A stretch of DNA of 33,067 bases, from the NCBI RefSeq assembly GCF_002210095.1, contig NZ_AQQR01000033.1, positions 1 to 33,067 on the forward strand. The letters run 5' to 3'. Positions within the stretch are counted from its first letter, which is position 1. Each line of letters starts with the position of its first letter. Positions 1 through 7,483 of the stretch are shown piece after piece. The stretch is from Marinibacterium profundimaris. Lineage in GTDB: Bacteria > Pseudomonadota > Alphaproteobacteria > Rhodobacterales > Rhodobacteraceae. Under the pieces are notes generated by a model. It did not search any database and was not told the origin of the DNA. It saw only the letters and a list, made by a program, of their open reading frames with translations. Made by a program: the position numbers and the translations under genes.

Positions 1-42
1 GCTATTCCTGGATCGTGCTGTCGGCCGTGGGCACCGGGTTCC
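1..42. repeat. Terminal direct repeat, left copy (circular join)
   Basis: Bases 1-42 are identical to bases 33026-33067. Both copies lie inside the oxidase subunit I gene and keep the same reading frame, so joining them gives one uninterrupted gene. This is what an assembly of a circular molecule looks like when its ends overlap. It implies a 33,025 bp circle. Confidence 0.93.
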
Positions 43-1640
43 TCAGCTTCGGGCTCTGGGTCCACCACATGTTCACCACCGGGCTGCCGTCGATCTCTCT
101 GGGCTTCTTCTCGGCCGCGTCCGAGGCGGTGGTGATCCCCACCGGCATTCAGATCTTCGCCTTTCTGGCCACGCTGATGGCCGGCCGGGTAAAGCCCAGC
201 CTGCCGATGCTCTGGATCGCGGGCGCGTTGGCGATCTTCACCATGGGCGGGCTGACCGGCGTGATGCTGGCGCTGGCGCCCTTCGATTTCCAGGCGCATG
301 ACACCTATTTCATCGTCGCCCACCTGCATTACACCCTGTTCGGCGGCATGGTTTTCCCGGTGATCGCCGGGGTCTATTACTTCTTCCCCTTCATCCAGAA
401 GAAGAAACTGTCCGAGACGCTTGGCCGCCGTGCCTTCTGGCTGATCTTCATCGGCTTCAACCTGACCTTCCTGCCGATGCACCTGACCGGGCTCTGGGGC
501 ATGCCGCGCCGGGTCTACACCTATCCCACCGGTCTGGGCTGGGACGGGCTGAACCTGGTCTCGACCGTGGGCGCCTTCATCATCGCCGCGGGCTTCGCGG
601 TCTTCGTCTGGGACCTTGTCCGACCCAAGCATCGCCAGCCGCCGCTTGACCGCAATCCCTGGGACGCCGGCACCCTGGAATGGAGCCACGACATCCCCGA
701 CCAGGCCTGGGGCGTGCGCTCGATCCCGCATGTCACGTCGCGCTACCCGCTCTGGGACCAGCCGAAGATCGTGGAAAGGATGGACGCCGGCCGCTACTAC
801 CTGCCCGATGCCGAGGAAGGGCTGCGCGAGACGCTGGTGACCTCGGTCATCGATGCGCGCCCGGTACAGGTGCAGCGGGTCACCGGGCCGGCCTGGATCA
901 CCCATCTCGCCGCGCTCTTCACCGGCGGGGCCTTCATCTTTCCCACGTTCCACTGGTATCCGCCGGCGATCCTCTGCGTGGTGCTGGCCATCGGCTGCAT
1001 CATCTGGTGGCTCTGGACCTCGACCGCGCGCCCGCCCGAGGCGCCGTCGAAGGACGCGGGCCTGGGCCTGACCCTGCCCACCTATGCCTCGGGGCCGGCC
1101 TCGGTCGGCTGGTGGGCGGTCTGGATCACCATGCTGGGCGATGCCACGGCCTTTGCCTCGCTGGTCTTCGGCTTCTTCTTCTACTGGACCGCCAGCCCCG
1201 ATTTCCCGCCCCAGGGCGCGCTGCATGCCGCGCCGGGGCTGGTGGCGCTGGCCGCCGCGCTGCTGAGCCTCTCCTGGGCCCTGACGGTGGGCGCGCGGCA
1301 ACTCAACCGCGCGGCGCGCACCGGGGCCGCCCGCGCCTGCCTTGCCGTCGCGCCGCTGGCGGCCCTTGGCGGGGCGGCGGCGCTGATGGGGTCCGTGCTG
1401 GGGCTCGAACCTTCGACCCATGTCTATCCGGCGGTGCTCTGGGCGCTGGCGATCTGGGTCGCCGTCCATGCCGGCGTCGGCGTCATCATGCAGCTGTACT
1501 GCCTGGCCGGGATGCTCTTCGGCAAGCTCACGCCGCGCTATGACGCCGACATCTGGAACGTCTCGCTCTACTGGCATTTCCACGCCCTGTCGGTGCTGGT
1601 CACCTGCGCCGTCATGGGCCTGAGCCCGGGGGTGCTATGA
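1..1640 (+). CDS. coxA: Cytochrome c oxidase subunit I-III fusion, C-terminal part (continues from 32095)
   Basis: This is the rest of the gene that starts at 32095; across the join it encodes about 856 residues. The first complete codon here (position 3) is codon 312. The CuB ligand pair is H332-H333 in 'VHHMFTTG'. The haem a3 and haem a histidines are H418 and H420 in 'VAHLHYTLFGG'. After the twelve-helix subunit I part comes a linker, and from about residue 670 a subunit III-like membrane domain, giving a CoxA-CoxC fusion as found in some caa3-type oxidases. The enzyme reduces oxygen to water in the inner membrane and pumps protons. The stop overlaps the next start (ATGA at 1637-1640), which indicates translational coupling in an operon with coxB upstream. 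Confidence 0.95.
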   Translation, partial: YSWIVLSAVGTGFLSFGLWVHHMFTTGLPSISLGFFSAASEAVVIPTGIQIFAFLATLMAGRVKPSLPMLWIAGALAIFTMGGLTGVMLALAPFDFQAHDTYFIVAHLHYTLFGGMVFPVIAGVYYFFPFIQKKKLSETLGRRAFWLIFIGFNLTFLPMHLTGLWGMPRRVYTYPTGLGWDGLNLVSTVGAFIIAAGFAVFVWDLVRPKHRQPPLDRNPWDAGTLEWSHDIPDQAWGVRSIPHVTSRYPLWDQPKIVERMDAGRYYLPDAEEGLRETLVTSVIDARPVQVQRVTGPAWITHLAALFTGGAFIFPTFHWYPPAILCVVLAIGCIIWWLWTSTARPPEAPSKDAGLGLTLPTYASGPASVGWWAVWITMLGDATAFASLVFGFFFYWTASPDFPPQGALHAAPGLVALAAALLSLSWALTVGARQLNRAARTGAARACLAVAPLAALGGAAALMGSVLGLEPSTHVYPAVLWALAIWVAVHAGVGVIMQLYCLAGMLFGKLTPRYDADIWNVSLYWHFHALSVLVTCAVMGLSPGVL

Positions 1641-2041
1641 CCGAAGATCACGCCCCCCGCCCCTGCGAGGACGCGGCGGAATTCGCCGAGGAGCAGTCCC
1701 GGCTCTGGACCATCACGCTGGGGCCGCTGGCCTGGGCGCTGCATTTCGTGGTCTGCTACGGGCTGGTCGCCGTGACCTGCGCCAAGGGCTGGGATTACAC
1801 GGCGGTGCGCAGCGGCCTGCTGATCTTCAGCGCGGGCGCCCTGCTGGGCGTTGCCTGGATCGGCTGGCGCGCCTGGCACCAGTGGAACCCGCGCAAGACC
1901 GGCGATGCCATCGACCGCCACGGCCGGGCCGAGGACCGGCATCATTTCCTGGGCCATGCAGCCTTCCTGCTGGCGATCATCGCCTTTCTCGGGGTTGTCT
2001 TCGTCTCGCTGCCGCTGGTGATGATCGGGGGGTGCAGATGA
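1637..2041 (+). CDS. Small membrane protein of the oxidase operon
   Basis: This 134-residue protein overlaps the oxidase gene by four bases (ATGA) and the next gene in the same way. It has an acidic N-terminus, then about three hydrophobic segments (around residues 27-48, 58-77 and 105-131). The loop between the second and third is rich in His, Arg and Asp ('RHGRAEDRHHF'). I do not recognise a named family. Its position between the oxidase and a CtaG-type assembly factor suggests an accessory or assembly role, but that is inference. Confidence 0.8.
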   Translation: MTEDHAPRPCEDAAEFAEEQSRLWTITLGPLAWALHFVVCYGLVAVTCAKGWDYTAVRSGLLIFSAGALLGVAWIGWRAWHQWNPRKTGDAIDRHGRAEDRHHFLGHAAFLLAIIAFLGVVFVSLPLVMIGGCR

Positions 2042-2610
2042 GACCGGCGCTGCTTCTGCCCGGGCTGGCGATGCTGGCGGCGATCTGGGTCCTGCCGCTG
2101 CAGGCGATGATGCCGGACTTCGCCGCGCATATGCTGCGCCACATGACGCTGGTGGCACTGGCCGCGCCGTTGATCGTGCTGGGCCTGCCCGGGCTGACGG
2201 CGCGCCTGGCGGTGCCGCCGCTGGCCGCCGCCGTGGCCGAGTTCGTCGTGGTCTGGGGCTGGCACCTGCCCGCCGCCCACGGGGCGGGCCGCACCGCGCC
2301 GCCGGGCTTCCTGGCGGAACAGGCCAGCTTTCTGGCCGTCGGTCTCCTGACCTGGGCCGGCTGCCTGCGCGCCGACCGGCCGCTGGCCGGGGCGGGCGGG
2401 CTGCTGCTGACCTCGATGCACATGACGCTGCTGGGCGCGCTGATCGTGCTGGCGCCGCGCGATCTCTATGCCGCGATCTGCGGCACGGCGCCGGACCTCG
2501 CCGGCCAGCAGATCGGGGGCATGCTGATGCTGGCCATCGGCACGCCGGTCTATCTTGGCGCCGGGCTGGCGCTGACCGGGCTGGCACTGCGCGACCGGGG
2601 AACCGCATGA
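2038..2610 (+). CDS. ctaG: CtaG-type (caa3) cytochrome oxidase assembly factor
   Basis: This 190-residue integral membrane protein resembles the caa3_CtaG family, which takes part in cytochrome oxidase assembly and copper-centre formation. Visible family features are an early 'FAAHMLRHMTL' helix with two histidines, 'VWGWHLP', 'SMHMTLLGALI', and a late 'QQIGGMLM' segment. The His/Met pattern within helices suits copper handling. It is shorter than many CtaG proteins. The ATG at 2038 overlaps the previous stop, and its stop overlaps the next ATG at 2607, so it belongs to the same coupled oxidase operon. Confidence 0.82.
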   Translation: MRPALLLPGLAMLAAIWVLPLQAMMPDFAAHMLRHMTLVALAAPLIVLGLPGLTARLAVPPLAAAVAEFVVVWGWHLPAAHGAGRTAPPGFLAEQASFLAVGLLTWAGCLRADRPLAGAGGLLLTSMHMTLLGALIVLAPRDLYAAICGTAPDLAGQQIGGMLMLAIGTPVYLGAGLALTGLALRDRGTA

Positions 2611-3605
2611 GACAGGTTCTGCTGACCCTTGCCGTGCTCGCCGGCCTCGGCCTTGCAGGGGCGGCGGCTGTCGTGGGCTTCGGGCTTTACAATGTCTCGG
2701 CCCAGGTCGGCCACCTGCCCGGCGTCAGCTGGGTCCTGCACACGACCTTCCGCAACTCCGTCCGGCTGCGCGCGCCTTCGATGGAAACGGCGCCCGACCT
2801 GGCCGACCCCGAGCTGATCGCCCTTGGCGCCGGCCATGTCGCCACCGCCTGCGCCCCCTGCCACGCCACGCCCGACACCCGCCGCAACGCCACGATGCGC
2901 GCCATGTCCCCGGCCCCGCCCCGGCTTCGCGAGGCGATCGGGGACTGGGCCCCGAACGAGCTGCACTGGATTGTCGAGAACGGCGTGAAGATGTCCGGCA
3001 TGCCCGCCTGGCCCGCGAAAGGCCGCGCCGACGAGGTCTGGTCCGTCGTCGCCTACCTGGTGGCGATCCGCTCCGGGACGGCCCCGCCTGCCCCGCGCAT
3101 GCCCCCCGAGACCGATCCGCAGGCCTATTGCGCCAGCTGCCACACCCGGATCGGCGGCCGCGTGCCCCGGCTCGACATCCTGTCCCCGGCCTATATCGAG
3201 GCGCAGCTGCAGGCCTATCTCATCGGCACCCGGCACGGCGGCATCATGGCCCAGGCCGCCAGCCTTGTCCCGCGCGACCGCCTGGCCCCCCTTGCCCGCG
3301 CCTTCGCCGCACGGCCCGACCGCGCCCCGATGCCGGTCCCGGACCCCGCGCTGGCCGCACGCGGCGCGGCGCTGGCCCGCACCGGCACGCGTGACATACC
3401 CGCCTGCCTCGCCTGCCACGACGGCCCCGCCCCGGCGCGCGGCCCCGTGCTGGACGGTCAGCGTCAACCCTATCTCGAGATCCAGCTGCGGCTCTGGCGC
3501 GACGGGATCCTCGACCACGATCCGCTCATGCAGGCCGCCTCGCGCGCGCTGGACGAGGACGGGATCCGCGCGCTGGCAGCCTATTTCGCCTCTCGCCGTC
3601 CCTGA
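2607..3605 (+). CDS. Membrane-anchored three-haem cytochrome c
   Basis: This protein has 332 residues. An N-terminal hydrophobic segment (about residues 5-25) can act as an uncleaved anchor or signal. Three CxxCH haem-attachment sites are present: C82-H86 (CAPCH), C175-H179 (CASCH) and C267-H271 (CLACH). The second and third domains together resemble dihaem c4-type cytochromes, so the protein looks like one single-haem domain plus a c4-like pair. As the last gene of the oxidase operon (ATGA overlap with ctaG) it probably feeds electrons to the CuA/haem c subunit. The exact donor and redox partner cannot be read from sequence. Confidence 0.9.
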   Translation: MRQVLLTLAVLAGLGLAGAAAVVGFGLYNVSAQVGHLPGVSWVLHTTFRNSVRLRAPSMETAPDLADPELIALGAGHVATACAPCHATPDTRRNATMRAMSPAPPRLREAIGDWAPNELHWIVENGVKMSGMPAWPAKGRADEVWSVVAYLVAIRSGTAPPAPRMPPETDPQAYCASCHTRIGGRVPRLDILSPAYIEAQLQAYLIGTRHGGIMAQAASLVPRDRLAPLARAFAARPDRAPMPVPDPALAARGAALARTGTRDIPACLACHDGPAPARGPVLDGQRQPYLEIQLRLWRDGILDHDPLMQAASRALDEDGIRALAAYFASRRP

Positions 3606-3650
3606 GCCGGTGTCGGAGGGCAGGCCCGTCCGACCCGGCGCTGCGGATTT

Positions 3651-3667
3651 CCCCGATCCGGTCGGGG
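3651..3667 (+). terminator. Hairpin downstream of the oxidase operon
   Basis: The six-base arms CCCCGA and TCGGGG enclose a five-base loop, 45 bases after the cytochrome c stop. No T-run follows, so this is only a possible termination or mRNA-stabilising hairpin. Confidence 0.35.
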
Positions 3668-3745
3668 ACCGGCCTCAGGCCATCGCGATCACCCGGCCGG
3701 TTTGTCCACCCGCACCCGGCCAAAGGCAGCCTGCAACCGGGCCTT

Positions 3746-5041
3746 GTCGGAGGACAGGCCGGCTCACCGCTGGGATTGCAGGCCGAAAGCCCGACCCTGG
3801 CCGAGGTGCTCAAGGCCGAAGGATATCGCACGGGCCAGTTCGGCAAGAACCATCTGGGCGACCGAAACGAGCATCTGCCGACAGTGCACGGGTTCGACGA
3901 ATTCTTCGGCAATCTCTATCACCTCAATACCCAGGAGGAATCCGAGCAACGCGACTACCAGAGGTTTGCCGAACAATATGCCGGCTCGCTCGAAGCCTAC
4001 GAGGAACAGTTCGGCACCCGTGGGGTATTGCACAGCTTTGCCACCGAGACCTTCGACGACACCGAAAGCGAACGCTTTGGCGTGGTCGGCTATCAGACCA
4101 TCGAAGACACCGGTCCGCTGACCCAGGAACGGATGAAAACCTTCGACAGCGACGAGATGATTCCAAAGGCGCTGGATTTCATGGCGGCCTCGCAGGAAGC
4201 CGACGCGCCCTTTTTCGTCTGGCTGAATACCAGCCGGATGCACCTTTACACCCGCCTGAGCGAGGAATCGCGCTATCTCGCCGAGGAATATACCTCGGAA
4301 TATGATTACTACGGCTCCGGCATGATCGAGCACGACAATGACATCGGCCGGGTGCTCGACTGGCTCGAAGAGCAGGGTCTAAGCGACAATACGATCGTGT
4401 GGTATTCGACCGACAACGGCCCGGAACATTCGCACTGGCCGCATGGTGGCACGACACCGTTCCGGGGCGAGAAGATGACCACCTACGAAGGTGGCGTCCG
4501 GGTGCCATCCGCGATCCGCTGGCCCGGCGTCCTGCCCGCAGGCGTGACGCTCAACGGCATGCAGGCGCATCAGGACATGTTCACCACGCTTGCGGTTGCG
4601 GCGGGCATCGAAGACCCGGTCGCCTGGGTCCGGGAAGAGATGGACCAGTACATCGACGGGGTGAACAACCTGCCATACTGGACAGGAGACACGGACGCCT
4701 CCGCGCGGCAGCACATCTTCCACTATTACGAAAGCCGGCTGATGGCCGTTCGCATGGGCCCCTGGAAGATGCACTTCTCGACCAAGGAGGATTACTACGC
4801 ACCGATCCAGTCGCAGACCTTTCCGCCCATGTATAACCTGCGGGCCGATCCCTACGAGAGCTACGATGGTCTCGACGCCCAGGCGCATCTTCTGCAAAAG
4901 ATCTCGTGGCTTTTCCAGCCGATGAACGTGCTGATGACCGAACACCTGCAATCGCTTGCCGAATACCCGCCGGTGCAGGGCGGTTCGTCCTTCGACATGT
5001 CGAATGTCGTGGAAGAGTTCATCAACAAACCGCGGCAGTAA
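3746..5041 (+). pseudogene. Arylsulfatase remnant lacking its N-terminus
   Basis: An open frame with clear sulfatase similarity begins abruptly near 3746 ('[10 protein letters not shown]'), and the longest ATG/GTG/TTG-initiated reading is from TTG 3776 (421 residues). The second sulfatase signature is intact ('[14 protein letters not shown]'), as are '[15 protein letters not shown]' and '[12 protein letters not shown]'. Missing is everything before it: the first metal-binding aspartates and the C/S-x-P-S/A-x-R motif whose cysteine or serine becomes the catalytic formylglycine. The protein cannot be an active sulfatase as it stands. No convincing ribosome site precedes TTG 3776. By eye it is less GC-rich than its neighbours, which suggests separate acquisition followed by truncation at the oxidase-operon boundary. 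Confidence 0.85.
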
Positions 5042-5193
5042 GGCTGGGGCGTTTGCCCCGGTCCGGCATGACGCTGAATGCGCGCGTGAAAATAAGGTCG
5101 GCCGCGTTCAGGCCGCCCTTCTGATCTGGTCCGATAGCTGGTCGTGCCGAAGGTCAGGGCCGCTAACCTCTCAGGTCGTCGGCCAGCCCGCTT

Positions 5194-5213
5194 CCCGACC
5201 CTTACGGGTCGGG
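5194..5213. terminator. Perfect hairpin between the sulfatase remnant and the small minus-strand gene
   Basis: The eight-base arms CCCGACCC and GGGTCGGG enclose the loop TTAC. It lies between convergent genes (sulfatase remnant on plus, small protein on minus) and may stop transcription from either side. A smaller GGGGC-GTTT-GCCCC hairpin sits at 5046-5059 just after the sulfatase stop. Confidence 0.45.
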
Positions 5214-5270
5214 GCGCGACCGGACGAGGGCCGCAGGTGGCCCCCGTCTTCGTCTTCCGGGGTCTCGCAA

Positions 5271-5305
5271 AGCCGGCCCGGGCGCGCATTGGCCCGGCCC
5301 CGGCT
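5271..5305 (-). terminator. Terminator of the small minus-strand gene
   Basis: Read on the minus strand, a GC-rich inverted repeat (arms about 13 bases with a small mismatch, loop about 8) begins 3 bases after the stop of the 60-residue gene and ends in TTT. This fits a factor-independent terminator. Confidence 0.5.
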
Positions 5306-5308
5306 GCC

Positions 5309-5491
5309 TCAGCTCTGCCGGGCACCGCGCATTTCGCGGATCGACAATTGCACCGCGCGCCAGGTCTCGGCCTCCTGCGCGTTGTTCGCATCTTCCAGCT
5401 GTTTGGCTTTCTGGGCGGCCTCGAACTCGGCCTTGTCGCCATGCACATCCAGCAGGGCGCGGGCATATTCGCTGATCTTGGTCCGTTCCAT
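5309..5491 (-). CDS. Small charged helical protein, function unknown
   Basis: The chosen ATG at 5491 gives 60 residues and is preceded by an excellent ribosome site (GGGAGGA, 8 bases upstream); longer upstream readings lack one. The protein begins 'MERTKISEYARALLDVHGD' and continues as Ala/Glu/Lys/Gln-rich sequence that should be largely helical. It has no membrane segment and no cysteine. I believe similar small proteins are common in Rhodobacteraceae, but I cannot name a function. It lies downstream of ccdAB on the same strand, behind its own spacer and hairpin. Confidence 0.75.
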   Translation of the reverse strand: MERTKISEYARALLDVHGDKAEFEAAQKAKQLEDANNAQEAETWRAVQLSIREMRGARQS

Positions 5492-5605
5492 CTGTGTGTC
5501 CTCCCGTTGATCCGTGATCTGGTCAGCCAGCCACGCCGGGCGGGCCGCCTGAATGTCACAGACCCGGCCCGGGCTGCCACGCTGACCCCTCAAATCTGGG
5601 GTCCG

Positions 5606-5633
5606 GGGGGCCATCGTGCAACCTCTGGCCCCC
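5606..5633 (-). terminator. Hairpin downstream of ccdB
   Basis: The eight-base arms GGGGGCCA and TGGCCCCC enclose a 12-base loop, starting 24 bases after the ccdB stop. A second hairpin (GACCCC/GGGGTC, 5584-5603) follows. Neither has a T-run, so termination is likely but not certain. Confidence 0.45.
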
Positions 5634-5656
5634 TCCCCTGCCCCGATGGGCGGCGC

Positions 5657-5950
5657 TCAGAACCCCGAGAACACCATGTCCAGGGCGACGCGGATCTCGT
5701 AATCCCTGTCGCGCAGGTCGGCCACCGGCGGCGCCTTCAGCAGGTGCGAGGGCACGGCCGCCATCTCTGCCGTGTGCAGGACCTGGGCCGTGCCGTCGAT
5801 CTCCAGGATCGGTTCCAGCCGGGTCAGCGGGCTTGGCCCCTCGCCCACGGGCACCAGGGGGGCCACGAGGCGCGTGCCGGTGTCCATCAGGTCCGATTGC
5901 AGGTCGAGCACCAGAGGCCCGCCCGGCAGGCGATAGGCGTGGAATTGCAT
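5657..5950 (-). CDS. ccdB: CcdB-type toxin
   Basis: This 97-residue protein begins 'MQFHAYRLPGGPLVLDLQSD' and shows the CcdB fold pattern, including the central 'TRLVAPLVP' strand and 'LTRLEPILEIDG'. CcdB proteins poison DNA gyrase when not neutralised by CcdA. The family C-terminus, which contacts gyrase, ends here in 'ALDMVFSGF', where classical CcdB has a Trp-Gly-Ile end, so target interaction should be checked. The ATG at 5950 overlaps the ccdA stop (TGATG), the usual antitoxin-first arrangement. On this plasmid the pair should kill or arrest cells that lose it. Confidence 0.92.
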   Translation of the reverse strand: MQFHAYRLPGGPLVLDLQSDLMDTGTRLVAPLVPVGEGPSPLTRLEPILEIDGTAQVLHTAEMAAVPSHLLKAPPVADLRDRDYEIRVALDMVFSGF

Positions 5951-6192
5951 CAGTCGGTCTTCAGCACCTGCCAGGCCGCCAGCGGCGCGCCCTGCGCGGC
6001 GATCCAGGCGCGGCGTTCGTCCAGCGCGGCGGCGTTCTGCTCGGCCCAGCTGCGCGCGGCGGCCTCGCGCACGGCACGCTCCAGCGCCGCCTCGCTTATG
6101 GCCGAGACGTTCAGATCCAGCGCCCGCGCCTCCGACAGGATCCGGGCGTCGACGGTGATGTTGGTCCGCTGCTTCTCGGCGGCTCGGGGCAT
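5950..6192 (-). CDS. ccdA: CcdA-type antitoxin
   Basis: This 80-residue protein has an N-terminal ribbon-helix-helix region ('KQRTNITVDARILSEAR') for operator binding. Its acidic/aromatic C-terminal tail ('RSWAEQNAAALDERRAW') corresponds to the CcdB-wrapping segment of CcdA proteins. The ATG at 6192 has a strong ribosome site (AGGAGGG, about 6 bases upstream). Its stop overlaps the ccdB start, which couples translation. An inverted repeat 27 bases upstream is the probable autoregulatory operator. It belongs to the plasmid maintenance block with rep and parAB. Confidence 0.92.
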   Translation of the reverse strand: MPRAAEKQRTNITVDARILSEARALDLNVSAISEAALERAVREAAARSWAEQNAAALDERRAWIAAQGAPLAAWQVLKTD

Positions 6193-6218
6193 GGCGGTCC
6201 CTCCTGCTTGCCCACAAG

Positions 6219-6241
6219 GATACACATCGCCGGTGTGTATC
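6219..6241 (-). promoter_or_regulatory. Inverted-repeat operator upstream of ccdA
   Basis: The perfect eight-base arms GATACACA and TGTGTATC are separated by seven bases, ending 27 bases upstream of the ccdA ATG. Its position fits the site at which the CcdA (or CcdA-CcdB) complex represses its own promoter. Confidence 0.65.
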
Positions 6242-6275
6242 GCAAGCTCACATGCCGATGGCCCCCCTGCCCGCG

Positions 6276-6968
6276 TCATGCCGAACACCCGATCTTGACC
6301 GCCCGGATCGCGGGATCGACCCGCCGGAACCCGGCCAGCAGCTGCGCGGTCAGGTGCGTGCGCACGTAGTCGGCCACGAACCGGCTGGGCGCGACCAGTT
6401 CCGCGACGCCGTCGCTTACCTCCACCTCGGTCAGCTGCGCGTACCAGACCCGCGCGGTGGCCGCGTCGCGCTCGGCCAGCATCCGCAGCACCCGGGTCCA
6501 TGTGTCGTCGCCCGGCTCTGCCGCCGGCGCGGGCCGCTGGAACGGCACCACCGTCGGATCGGCCTCGGGTTCGGGCGCCGGCGCCGCGCCAAGCCGGTCC
6601 GCGAAATCCGGACCCAGCCTGTCCCAGACCGCGCGGGTGTCCGACAGCACCTGGTCGAAGTCGATCTCGTAGACCGTCACCCGCCCCTTCGCCGGGGCGC
6701 GCTTGATCCGCAGCCAGCCGGCGGCGCGCAGCTTTGCCAGCTCGCGCTTGACGGTGCGTTCGTCCACCGACCACAGCCGCGCGATCTCGGCCCGTCCGAT
6801 CGACAGTTCGCCGCTTTGCCAGTTGTAGCGGGTCGTCACCAGGATCATGACGCGCAAAACCATCCTCTGCCGGTGCTTGTCACCCGACAGGGCATGCGCG
6901 CCAAGCGCCGAGAGGATATCGTACTTCATGGCCGCGGCATTGCGCCCGACCGCCCGTGTCGCCAGCAT
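6276..6968 (-). CDS. Plasmid replication initiator, DnaA-like type
   Basis: This 230-residue protein has an N-terminal winged-helix part (about residues 14-105, with 'GRAEIARLWSVDERTVKREL'), a Pro/Ala/Glu-rich linker (about 125-150) and a C-terminal domain. That C-terminal domain follows the pattern of the DnaA N-terminal domain (W...ML...WYAQL...DGVAELVAPSRFVADYV). There is no AAA+ ATPase domain and no DnaA domain IV. This organisation matches the 'DnaA-like' plasmid initiators described in Rhodobacterales. The start at 6968 has a modest GGAG; Met14 (6929) has none. It is divergent from parAB across an iteron-bearing spacer, which is probably the origin. Confidence 0.82.
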   Translation of the reverse strand: MLATRAVGRNAAAMKYDILSALGAHALSGDKHRQRMVLRVMILVTTRYNWQSGELSIGRAEIARLWSVDERTVKRELAKLRAAGWLRIKRAPAKGRVTVYEIDFDQVLSDTRAVWDRLGPDFADRLGAAPAPEPEADPTVVPFQRPAPAAEPGDDTWTRVLRMLAERDAATARVWYAQLTEVEVSDGVAELVAPSRFVADYVRTHLTAQLLAGFRRVDPAIRAVKIGCSA

Positions 6969-7185
6969 CCTTGGCTCCGCTCGATGTGTCCGGGGTCAAC
7001 CCCGCCTCGGTATCCGGTTATGATCGGCGCTGGACCCGGGGGCAGCCCCTGCCCCAACGCTTTTCCGGACTTGAGCCCAATTAGCGTCCAAGAGCGCGAT
7101 TCTGTCAAGAGGCGTGCCGGATCAGACCCTTGGCCACCGCATCCCCTTCCCCAATTCAAAATGAATTCGGTGAAGATAATGGTGA

Positions 7186-7265
7186 TGGGGGACGGTCAGG
7201 CTGTCCCCCCAACGGGCCGTGATGTCCCCCCAAGACCTCGAGCCGCGGCCGGTGGTGTCCCCCCA
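7186..7265. repeat. Candidate iterons (TGTCCCCCCA)
   Basis: Direct copies of TGTCCCCCCA lie at 7202-7211, 7223-7232 and 7256-7265. An inverted, one-base-shorter copy (TGGGGGAC) is at 7186-7193. Start-to-start distances of 21 and 33 bases are close to two and three helical turns, so bound proteins would sit on one face of the DNA. These are the likely initiator sites. Confidence 0.55.
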
Positions 7266-7368
7266 TCTGTGGTGGGTCCGGCAGGATCCCGGCGACCAAG
7301 GACAGGGCCGCCCGCGACGGCGGGCGAATCGCGCGGCCTCTTGAAAGATCCGGCAATTTCCGGCGCCG

Positions 7369-7388
7369 GTCTTACCCACGGGTAAGAC
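7369..7388. promoter_or_regulatory. Candidate parS partition site, copy 1
   Basis: A palindrome with nine-base arms (GTCTTACCC / GGGTAAGAC) flanks a two-base centre, 96 bases upstream of the parA ATG. Its 16-bp core CTTACCCACGGGTAAG recurs exactly inside parA and inside parB. Placement before the par operon fits a ParB-binding centromere and possibly an autoregulatory operator. Confidence 0.72.
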
Positions 7389-7483
7389 ACCCGTTTCAGA
7401 TTATTTCATTTTACAGAGAACGCAAATCCGGCGTAAATGCGGAAACGAGGCGAAACAACGTCCGGCATATCATGGAGGCAGGC

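Larger units (their letters stand above)
6969..7483. other. Probable replication origin / partition control region
   Basis: This 515-base gap separates the divergent rep and parAB genes and holds no convincing gene. It contains three direct TGTCCCCCCA repeats plus one inverted partial copy (7186-7265), a 20-bp palindrome (7369-7388) and an AT-rich stretch just upstream of parA (about 7391-7420, with TTATTTCATTTTA). It also has a short GGGGT/ACCCC hairpin near 6990. Iterons, an AT-rich segment and a neighbouring initiator gene are the usual parts of a plasmid oriV. Confidence 0.6.

Noticed and set aside
3265-4305. Alternative frame spanning the cytochrome c end and the sulfatase start
   Set aside because: It overlaps both genes in another frame and shows no domain. 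The sulfatase similarity lies only in the frame ending at 5041.
5950-6774. Longer 274-residue reading that includes ccdA
   Set aside because: The extension overlaps the rep gene out of frame and does not resemble a protein. ATG 6192 with AGGAGGG is the natural ccdA start.
7369-7388. Reading the palindrome as a DnaA box (TTACCCACG resembles TTATCCACA)
   Set aside because: The symmetry and the exact copies inside parA and parB fit a partition site better. A DnaA role remains possible only for copy 1.
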